Below, one piece after another: positions 1 through 5,127 of a DNA stretch of 6,779 bases. Each line of letters starts with the position of its first letter. Position 1 is the stretch's first letter. Origin of the DNA: Phycisphaerales bacterium (GTDB lineage Bacteria > Planctomycetota > Phycisphaerae > Phycisphaerales > SM1A02). The notes below the pieces were generated by a model, which saw only the letters and a list, made by a program, of their open reading frames with translations, did no database searches and was not told the DNA's origin. Made by a program: the position numbers and the translations under genes. Where the stretch lies: contig JAGQOI010000077.1 in the NCBI GenBank assembly GCA_020427625.1, positions 1 to 6,779 of the forward strand. The letters run 5' to 3'.

Positions 1-497
1 GGCAGCAGCGGGTTGTCCGGACGGAACATCGAGCCGACGTTGGTCGCGTGATGGATCGACGCGTAGAAGTCGGTGTAGTCGCCGATGCACGCGGGCACGT
101 GCAGGTCGACCTCGGCGCGAGGCACGAGGAGTTCCTTGCGCCGCGTCGCGTCGTCGCGCAGCGTCGGCGTGTCGCGGGCGAGCATCGCGCTCAGGGCGCG
201 TCGGGTCGAGGTCCAGGCGAAGCGACCGAGGGCCATGAACTCGTTGAGTTCGGGCGCGCAGAGCGAGCAGGCGTTCTCGGGCGTGATGTCGTCGATGAGC
301 CGCGCTTCGACCGCCGCCCGCACGTCGAGCACCTGGTCGCCGATTGCGACGCCGATGCGTCGCTCGTCGTCGCCGGTCCGGGAGAACACGCCGAACGGGA
401 GGTTCTGGATGGGAAAGTCGGCGTCGTCCGCGTTGGCGGATTCGACCCACGAGAGCAGAGACGGATCGTGCGTGGCGTCGGTCATGGCTTCGGTCAT
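1..497 (-). CDS. fahA: Fumarylacetoacetase (fumarylacetoacetate hydrolase), N-terminal part, cut by the left window edge
   Basis: The enzyme hydrolyses 4-fumarylacetoacetate to fumarate and acetoacetate, the last step of tyrosine/homogentisate degradation, in the cytosol. The window holds 165 complete codons of an enzyme usually a little over 400 residues long. Residues about 15-130 match the small N-terminal FAH domain, including the typical phrase FPIQNLPFGVFS (28-39). The catalytic domain begins near residue 137 with IGDYTDFYASIHHATNVG. By alignment from memory with mouse FAH, D143 is the first metal ligand (D126), Y145 is Y128, H150 is the catalytic His (H133) and R159 is R142. The later metal ligands (two Glu and one Asp) lie beyond the edge. 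The start at 497 is chosen because its ATG overlaps the stop of the preceding gene as ATGA. A second in-frame ATG at 485 lies in the next copy of a 12-bp duplication and is equally possible. No strong Shine-Dalgarno sequence is visible, so translation probably depends on coupling to the gene before it. The family assignment is very secure. Confidence 0.96.
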   Translation of the reverse strand, partial: MTEAMTDATHDPSLLSWVESANADDADFPIQNLPFGVFSRTGDDERRIGVAIGDQVLDVRAAVEARLIDDITPENACSLCAPELNEFMALGRFAWTSTRRALSAMLARDTPTLRDDATRRKELLVPRAEVDLHVPACIGDYTDFYASIHHATNVGSMFRPDNPLL

Positions 498-505
498 GGC
501 TTCGG
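478..505. repeat. 12-bp direct tandem duplication across the stop/start junction
   Basis: The unit GGTCATGGCTTC occurs exactly twice (480-491 and 492-503). The 12-base period extends two bases on each side, giving a 28-base tract of about 2.3 copies. On the coding strand each copy reads GAAGCCATGACC, so both copies carry a start codon in the fahA frame, four codons apart. The copy at 492-503 also contains the TGA stop of the upstream gene. This looks like slippage or a local duplication that doubled the fahA initiation site without breaking the frame. Confidence 0.9.
494..497 (-). other. ATGA stop-start overlap joining the uncharacterised gene to fahA
   Basis: Read on the minus strand, the four bases are ATGA. 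ATG opens fahA, and the last three bases, TGA, close the upstream reading frame. Such overlaps normally mean translational coupling by terminating ribosomes and place both genes in one transcript. No purine-rich ribosome binding site stands clearly in front of this ATG, which fits re-initiation. Confidence 0.85.
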
Positions 506-1441
506 GACGGGCATGAAGCCCAGGGCGTGAAGATCCTCGCGGGGATCATCGAAGGAGCACGAGCCGAACGACACCGCGAACCGTTCGCGGGCGGACTCGA
601 TGTCGTCGACGGACAGGCGCTCGTCGCGCCAGGCGATCCCGGCATCGTCGATGGCGAACGCGCCGATCGACGTCTCGGTGAGCACCGGAACGAGCGACGA
701 GGCGGAACGATCGGAATCGATGCACGCGAGCGTCGCCGCGACGAAGACGTTCAGGAACCCGAACATCTCCGTGCCCACGGCGGTCGAGTGGTGACGGAGC
801 GGATGGTGCAGACCGGCGGTCGCCTTGAACGGCGTCTCGGCCGCGGCACAGGCCGCGAGGAAGCGTGCGACCTGCTCCGGCGTCGGAAACAGGTCCGCGG
901 TGATGCCGCCGGTGCGGATCTTCGCGCCCGCGTCGGACCCGGCCAGCGTCGCGATGAGCCCGCGCGGGTCGGCGTCGACGGGGATCTCGAAGAACGGGAA
1001 CAGGTCGTCGCTGATCGCGTCGAGCGCGCCGTCGATCGCCCGCCCGGACGAAGCGCGGACCTCGATGACGTCGATCCCGGCCAGGCCGCCCGCGGCCTCG
1101 GCGTGACGCTCGTTGAAGGCGTCGATGCGCTCCAGGTCGGCGGCGAGGGCGTCGCCGTCGTCATCGTCGGCCGGTCGGGTGAGGGCGGAGATGAGCCAGG
1201 GTTCGAGGTCGTCGTCGGTCGGCAGCAGCGTCGCCGCCGCGGCTTCGAACTCGTCGAGGCGCGCCACCGGGACGATGAGGCGTCCGAGCATCCAGGCGTC
1301 GGCGTGCCGGAGGTACGCGTCATAGTTCGCGACGGTGGTCGCCATGTCGAGCTTCGCCGGCGGAAAGAGCCCGGCGTAGTCGACGAGATGCGTCATGAGC
1401 ATGCGCAGCGCGTCGGGCATGGTGCGGGCGGCGCCGGTCAT
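494..1441 (-). CDS. Conserved-looking protein of unknown function, 315 aa, possibly an alpha/beta barrel
   Basis: I do not recognise a characterised family. The soluble 315-residue protein has no signal peptide or membrane segment. It opens with DYAGLFPPAKLDM (21-33), followed by AWMLGRLIVP (49-58). Several hydrophobic strands then end in charged or glycine-rich tips: IDVIEVRA (123-130), FPFFEIPVD (148-156), AKIRTGGI (173-180) and FKATAGLHHPLRH (205-217). The C-terminus carries FGSCSFDDPREDLHALGF (292-309). Strand-end Lys174, Arg176, Lys206 and His212/His213 look like an active site in a TIM-barrel-like fold; this is inference from pattern only. Residues 76-104 are rich in Asp and Ala. The start at 1441 is chosen for its ATGA overlap with gltX; ATG at residue 8 (position 1420) is an alternative. 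It also overlaps fahA by ATGA, so a role in tyrosine or homogentisate catabolism is the best contextual guess. Confidence is high that it is a gene and low for function. Confidence 0.9.
   Translation of the reverse strand: MTGAARTMPDALRMLMTHLVDYAGLFPPAKLDMATTVANYDAYLRHADAWMLGRLIVPVARLDEFEAAAATLLPTDDDLEPWLISALTRPADDDDGDALAADLERIDAFNERHAEAAGGLAGIDVIEVRASSGRAIDGALDAISDDLFPFFEIPVDADPRGLIATLAGSDAGAKIRTGGITADLFPTPEQVARFLAACAAAETPFKATAGLHHPLRHHSTAVGTEMFGFLNVFVAATLACIDSDRSASSLVPVLTETSIGAFAIDDAGIAWRDERLSVDDIESARERFAVSFGSCSFDDPREDLHALGFMPVPKP
1438..1441 (-). other. ATGA stop-start overlap joining gltX to the downstream uncharacterised gene
   Basis: On the minus strand the bases read ATGA: the start codon of the 315-residue protein overlaps the TGA stop of gltX. 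This implies co-transcription and coupled translation. It ties a catabolic-looking gene pair to a housekeeping synthetase gene. Confidence 0.85.
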
Positions 1442-3132
1442 ACCGCGGCTCCGAACAGCGACTCCCGCTGCGCCAGGCAGCGGCGCACGCGGGCGAGCAC
1501 GCTCGCCTTGCCGAGCATCGCGAGCGTATCGAAGATCGGCGGACTCACGGTGCCGCCGCTCACCGCGATGCGGAGCGGCTGGGCGACCTTGCCGAGCTTG
1601 TCGTCGGCATGATCCCGCGCGTAGGCGGCGATCTGCGCCTCGATCGTCTCGACGGTCCACGCGTCGATCGCGTCGAGGACGGGCAGGACGGCCGCGAGAT
1701 GATCGAACCCGTTCGGCGCGCTCCCGGTCATCGCCTTGCGGACGGGCTTGCTCGTCTCGTACTCGATCTCGTCGTCGGCCTGCACGAGGAAGCGGCACGT
1801 CCGGATGGGATCCTCCAGCGTCTTCGAGCGCTCATGGTTGGACGACGCGAGCAGCTCGAACTGCGCGTCCGTCAGGCGGGCGAGGAACTCGGGGTGATAC
1901 CGCTCGCAGTGCGCCCGGAGATGCGTGCAGAACTCCGCGGGCGTCAGGGCCTGGATCGTGTCGAGGCTGAAGGCGAGGAGCTTGTCGCGGTCGAACTTCG
2001 CGGCCGACTTCACGACGCGATCGAGGTCGAACCGCTGCGTGAAGAACGCGCGATCGAACTTCTCGACGTCGCCGCCCGGCGACCAGCCGAGCAGCGCGAG
2101 GTAGTTGACGAGCGTCCCGGGGAGGTATCCGGCCCGTCGGAAGTCGTCGACGTTGATCTCCGGCAGCTCGACCCGCAGCGCGGCCGCGAGCCGCACGGCG
2201 GCTTCGAGATCGAGTTGATGATCCTTGCTCGACCGCCACCACGTCCAGGTGTCGGCATCGACGACCGGCGCGCCGTCGAGTTCCGGCGGCGCGTCGATGC
2301 CCCGCTCGGTGACGGTCGCGCGGAGCACACGGTCCTTGTCGCGCTTCGACATCTTCGATCCGTCGGGATTCGAGATGACGGAGATGTGGGCGTACTCGGG
2401 CACGCGGAAGCCGAGGGCGCGCTGGAGCAGGATGTGCCGCGGCGTGTTGTTGACGTGCTCCTGCGCACGGATGACGTGCGTGATGTCCATGAGCTCGTCG
2501 TCGACGACGACGGCGAAGTGGTACGTGGGATAGCCGTCGGCCTTGCGGATGACGAAGTCGTCGAGTTCGTCGGTCGAGACCGTGATGTCGCCGAGGACGT
2601 GGTCGTGCACGGTGACCGATTCCTCGTCCGGCACGCGGAAGCGGACGACGTGCGGACGTCCTTCGGCGAGGTAGGACGCGATCGTCTCGGGCGGGAGACG
2701 CAGGCCGGCGCGGTCGTAGCGGTAGGGTTGCTTCGCGGCGCGGGCGGCGGCGCGGGCGGCGTCGAGTTCCTCGGGCGTCTCGAACGCGCGGTACGCGCCG
2801 CCTTCGGCGAGCAGACGCTCCATGTGCCGGTCGTAGATGTCGAGGCGCTGGGCCTGGAAGTACGGCCCGGCGTCGCCGCCGCCGCATCCCTCGAACTCCG
2901 GCCCTTCGTCCCAGTCGATCCCGAGCCACTTGAGGTCGGCGAGGAAGCCGAGGCTCGCGGCGTCGGACGATCGCTTCTGATCGGTGTCCTCGATGCGCAC
3001 GATGAACCGCCCGTCACGTCCGCGGGCGAAGGCCCAGCAGAACAGCGCCGTGCGGGCGCCGCCGACGTGCAGGTGTCCCGACGGACTCGGGGCGAACCGC
3101 GTCCGGATGGTCATGGTCGTCTTCTCGCTCAT
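1438..3132 (-). CDS. gltX: Glutamyl-tRNA synthetase (class I), with a long insertion after KMSKR
   Basis: This enzyme charges tRNA-Glu with glutamate using ATP, in the cytosol. The 564 residues begin with the family signature RTRFAPSPSGHLHVGG (10-25), whose HVGG (22-25) is the HIGH-type ATP motif. RIEDTDQKRS (46-55), WDEGP (74-78) and VIRAQEHVNNTPRH (220-233) are the usual glutamate- and tRNA-acceptor regions. The ATP loop is SKMSKRDKDR (259-268). The usual zinc-site cysteines after GGAYR are replaced (AFETPEEL, 116-123), so no zinc ribbon is expected. About 70 residues separate KMSKR from GYLPGTLVNYLALLGWSPG (335-353), against about 17-20 in typical bacterial enzymes. This region includes TWTWWRSSKD. 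The C-terminal all-helical part is the anticodon-binding region. The protein is therefore longer than the usual 470-500 residues. The start at 3132 gives MSEKTTMTIRTRF. ATG at 3114 gives the more usual short N-terminus and has a weak GAGAAG six bases upstream, so either is possible. It lies 40 bp after pssA and overlaps the next gene. Confidence 0.97.
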   Translation of the reverse strand: MSEKTTMTIRTRFAPSPSGHLHVGGARTALFCWAFARGRDGRFIVRIEDTDQKRSSDAASLGFLADLKWLGIDWDEGPEFEGCGGGDAGPYFQAQRLDIYDRHMERLLAEGGAYRAFETPEELDAARAAARAAKQPYRYDRAGLRLPPETIASYLAEGRPHVVRFRVPDEESVTVHDHVLGDITVSTDELDDFVIRKADGYPTYHFAVVVDDELMDITHVIRAQEHVNNTPRHILLQRALGFRVPEYAHISVISNPDGSKMSKRDKDRVLRATVTERGIDAPPELDGAPVVDADTWTWWRSSKDHQLDLEAAVRLAAALRVELPEINVDDFRRAGYLPGTLVNYLALLGWSPGGDVEKFDRAFFTQRFDLDRVVKSAAKFDRDKLLAFSLDTIQALTPAEFCTHLRAHCERYHPEFLARLTDAQFELLASSNHERSKTLEDPIRTCRFLVQADDEIEYETSKPVRKAMTGSAPNGFDHLAAVLPVLDAIDAWTVETIEAQIAAYARDHADDKLGKVAQPLRIAVSGGTVSPPIFDTLAMLGKASVLARVRRCLAQRESLFGAAV

Positions 3133-3172
3133 GAGGCAGGCAGGGTACCGCGTCCGGTCGTCGCTGTCGAAA
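3133..3172 (-). other. 40-bp pssA-gltX intergenic gap with no visible signal
   Basis: This short spacer holds no hairpin followed by a T run, no convincing -35/-10 pair and no good Shine-Dalgarno sequence before the gltX ATG. On the coding strand the bases next to the start are pyrimidine-rich (CCTGCCTGCCTC). Read-through from pssA into gltX is the simplest reading, though a weak internal promoter cannot be excluded by eye. Confidence 0.5.
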
Positions 3173-4123
3173 CTACTCGGCCGGCGTCTCGGTCGCGGCC
3201 GCCGGCGCGGCGGCATGGTCCCGCCGGAGCCGGCGCCGGCGCCAGGCCGCCCCCACCGGTCCCGACAGGGCATACAGCGTGAACACGATCGCGACCGTCT
3301 CCTGGAACCACCAGATCGCGAGGATCAGGGGCATGAGCAGGCGGACCGCGAACCCGAAACTGTGCGGACGACGGAGATACCGGTTCACGACGTGCGTGTA
3401 CCGCATCGTCGACACCATCCCCCAGGCGCAGAGCAGCGTGATGAGCGGAATGCCCAGCGCGGCACCGCGCACGAAGCTCACCGGCAACTCGTCGATCATC
3501 GGGTTCGCCACGAGCCGGTGCTGGTGGAGGATGATCAGACTCGCGACCGCACCGGCCGCGCCGGGCGACGGGAGGCCGCTGAACCACTCGTGCGCCGTCA
3601 GGTCGGCGGACTCGGTCTCGACGTTGAATCGGGCGAGTCGCAGCGCGGCACAGCAGACGTAGACGGCGGCGATGCCCCAGACGATCTTGCCGAGGGCGAG
3701 ATCGGCCTCCGGTCCGATGACGACGAGTCCCGATTCGACCGTGAGGTACTTGCCGACGAGGGTGAGCATCATGAACGCCGGCGCGACGCCGAACGTGACG
3801 AGGTCGCACAGGGAGTCGAGTTGGGCGCCGAGGTCGCTCGTCGACCGCGTCAGGCGCGCCACCGAACCGTCCACGGCGTCGAAGAACATGCCGACGAAGA
3901 TGAGCGCGCCGGCGAAGGTGAGCGACGACCAGTGGAACGGCGCCACGGCGTCCGCGGGCTTGGCGGCATAGAAGATCGCCGCGAATCCGGCGAGCAGGTT
4001 CCCCAGCGTGCACAGGGTCGGAAGCATGCGCACCGGCGCGACGCGCCGCTGCGCGCGACGCACCGCGTGCTGGCCGCGGAAGCGCGACGAGCGACGCAGC
4101 CGTGGGCGGGATCCGGAGTCCAC
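3173..4123 (-). CDS. pssA: CDP-diacylglycerol-serine O-phosphatidyltransferase (phosphatidylserine synthase)
   Basis: This integral membrane enzyme joins CDP-diacylglycerol and L-serine to give phosphatidylserine and CMP, the step before phosphatidylethanolamine. The CDP-alcohol phosphotransferase signature is complete: D82-x2-D85-G86-x2-A89-R90-x8-G99-x3-D103-x3-D107, where the aspartates bind metal and act in catalysis. MLPTLCTLGNLLAGF (33-47), RLARFN (162-167) and FSGLPSPGAAG (181-191) mark it as a PssA rather than a phosphatidylglycerophosphate synthase. Hydrophobic membrane segments lie at about 38-52, 68-84, 109-123, 146-162, 188-200, 221-240 and 257-284. The tail is a basic run (RRRRLRR, 295-301) followed by an Ala/Pro/Glu stretch. 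The start is a GTG at 4123, 1 bp after the upstream stop. It adds an arginine-rich 32-residue leader before the conserved region; ATG at 4027 would remove it. No psd decarboxylase gene is in the window. The function is secure, the start less so. Confidence 0.95.
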   Translation of the reverse strand: MDSGSRPRLRRSSRFRGQHAVRRAQRRVAPVRMLPTLCTLGNLLAGFAAIFYAAKPADAVAPFHWSSLTFAGALIFVGMFFDAVDGSVARLTRSTSDLGAQLDSLCDLVTFGVAPAFMMLTLVGKYLTVESGLVVIGPEADLALGKIVWGIAAVYVCCAALRLARFNVETESADLTAHEWFSGLPSPGAAGAVASLIILHQHRLVANPMIDELPVSFVRGAALGIPLITLLCAWGMVSTMRYTHVVNRYLRRPHSFGFAVRLLMPLILAIWWFQETVAIVFTLYALSGPVGAAWRRRRLRRDHAAAPAAATETPAE

Positions 4124-4127
4124 GTCA
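4121..4127 (-). other. TGA-C-GTG junction joining the lipoprotein gene to pssA
   Basis: On the coding strand the stop TGA of the lipoprotein gene is separated by one base from a GTG in the pssA frame (TGACGTG). The closeness supports the GTG at 4123 as a coupled start and places the two genes in one transcript. The case is weaker than for the ATGA overlaps because GTG is less specific and an internal ATG exists 32 codons later. Confidence 0.6.
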
Positions 4128-5087
4128 GGCGTCCTCCCCGGCGACCGGCGGGTCGGTCGGCGTGTCGGTCGGCGGTTCGAGGAAGGCCGGGACGCGGGGC
4201 ACGAGGATGAGCACGTCCCGCGATCCCGTGTCGCCGCGACCGCGCCCGAGCAGCAGAGCCTCCCCCACGGTCCGGGGCACGTCGACGTCCGGACCGACGG
4301 CGCCCGACTCGACCTCGCGCCGGACGGCGGGTGCGCCGGTCGCGGCGGCCGCGCCGGTCGTCGGGTCGTCGGTCCGCCAGCGCACGCCCGGCGTCTCGCA
4401 GACGAGCAGGTAGGCGTAGGCGGGATCGAGTTCGATGATCATCGGGTCGGGATCGAGCACGATCGTCGCCGGCGCGCGGTTCCGGCCGCGGGCGCGGCCG
4501 CCGACCGGCGTGACGGCGTACTCGGGGACGAGTTCGACGTAGAGCACGGGTCCGTCGAGGGTCGGCGTCGTCCACGCGCGGGCGATGAGCCGCAGCGTGC
4601 CCGGCTCGAGCCGGACGGCCCGCCCGTTCACGAAGACGGCCTGCCCGCCGAGTTCCATCGGGCGGGTCGCGATCTCGCGCCAGTCGAGGATCTGCCCGTG
4701 CCAGGCGCTCGACGTCGAGATGATGCTGCCGAGGGCGGCGCGAATCGATTCGAGCGAATCGAGCGGCACGCGGAGGAGGCGGAACCCGTTGCGATCGAGG
4801 CGCGCCTGCATCGCTTCGTCCGTCGCCTCGCCGCTTGCCGCGGGAAGGACGGCCGCGGCGACGACGAGCGGATCGGCCCCCACCGTCCAGCGTCGCACTT
4901 CGAGGCCGTTGTCGGCGCTGACCATGCGGTCGAAGGCGATGGAGGCGCGATCGCCGAGCGACATGCCGACGCCGTCGGTCGAGTCGGTGCCGGAGCAGGC
5001 GCCGAGCGCGAGCACGCCGATCGCGCCAAGCATGGCGAGGCGCGGCGGCGGTCGATGAGGTCGGCGGCGGGTCTTCACGAGGATCAT
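4125..5087 (-). CDS. Predicted lipoprotein of unknown function, 320 aa
   Basis: The N-terminus has an arginine-rich n-region (residues 5-16), a hydrophobic core (17-30) and the lipobox LGAC with the cysteine at 31. This is a type II signal peptide, so the protein should be lipid-anchored after the Sec pathway. Ser at +2 does not suggest inner-membrane retention under the Lol rule. The mature part resembles nothing I can name. It contains WHGQILDWREIA (129-140), a stretch LGGQAVFVNGRAVRLEPGTL (146-165) that looks like beta hairpins, AWTTPTLDGPVLYVELVPEY (171-190), and a second half rich in short beta-like strands such as DVLILVPRVP (291-300). The C-terminus is a low-complexity, Thr/Pro/Asp-rich tail (TDTPTDPP). 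The ATG at 5087 directly abuts an AGG, which is too close to serve it. The GTG at 5078 lies 8 bases after AGGA and may be the true start, leaving the lipobox intact. It is flanked by an AsmA-like gene and pssA, so an envelope or lipid role is plausible but unproven. Confidence 0.85.
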   Translation of the reverse strand: MILVKTRRRPHRPPPRLAMLGAIGVLALGACSGTDSTDGVGMSLGDRASIAFDRMVSADNGLEVRRWTVGADPLVVAAAVLPAASGEATDEAMQARLDRNGFRLLRVPLDSLESIRAALGSIISTSSAWHGQILDWREIATRPMELGGQAVFVNGRAVRLEPGTLRLIARAWTTPTLDGPVLYVELVPEYAVTPVGGRARGRNRAPATIVLDPDPMIIELDPAYAYLLVCETPGVRWRTDDPTTGAAAATGAPAVRREVESGAVGPDVDVPRTVGEALLLGRGRGDTGSRDVLILVPRVPAFLEPPTDTPTDPPVAGEDA

Positions 5088-5091
5088 CCTA
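5086..5091 (-). promoter_or_regulatory. Possible Shine-Dalgarno sequence favouring the GTG start at 5078
   Basis: On the coding strand the bases read TAGGAT. The AGGA core ends 8 bases before the GTG at 5078 and overlaps the ATG at 5087. Correct spacing for GTG and zero spacing for ATG argue for the GTG start, which would shorten the lipoprotein by three residues. Shine-Dalgarno sequences are weak or absent at most other starts in this window, so the evidence is modest. Confidence 0.4.
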
Positions 5092-5127
5092 CGTCGGCGC
5101 GGGTCGGACGACGAGGTGCGGGTGGGG
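5088..5127 (-). other. 40-bp gap between the AsmA-like gene and the lipoprotein gene
   Basis: I see no terminator and no recognisable promoter here. A possible 5-bp pairing (CGTCG with CGACG, 12-base loop) has no T tract after it and is expected by chance in such GC-rich DNA. The gap is small enough for co-transcription. Confidence 0.45.

Noticed and set aside
344..1612. 422-codon open frame on the plus strand opposite the unknown gene and fahA
   Set aside because: It lies antisense to two well-supported minus-strand frames joined by ATGA overlaps, and its Arg-rich product shows no fold-like pattern.
1442..1798. Upstream extension of the uncharacterised protein into the gltX region
   Set aside because: The added 119 residues would overlap the 3' end of gltX in another frame and are Arg-rich shadow sequence. 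The ATGA start at 1441 is far better.
1609..3282. 557-codon open frame on the plus strand opposite gltX
   Set aside because: It is antisense to a certain gltX with all family motifs. Its product is dominated by Arg, Glu, Val and Gly with no recognisable domain, as expected for shadows in GC-rich DNA.
4141..4177. Repeated GTCGGTCGG-like units as a regulatory repeat
   Set aside because: They encode the Thr/Pro/Asp-rich tail of the lipoprotein and are explained as low-complexity coding sequence.
5092..5116. Small hairpin in the gap after the AsmA-like gene as a terminator
   Set aside because: The pairing is only about 5 bp with a 12-base loop and no T run, which is expected by chance at this base composition.
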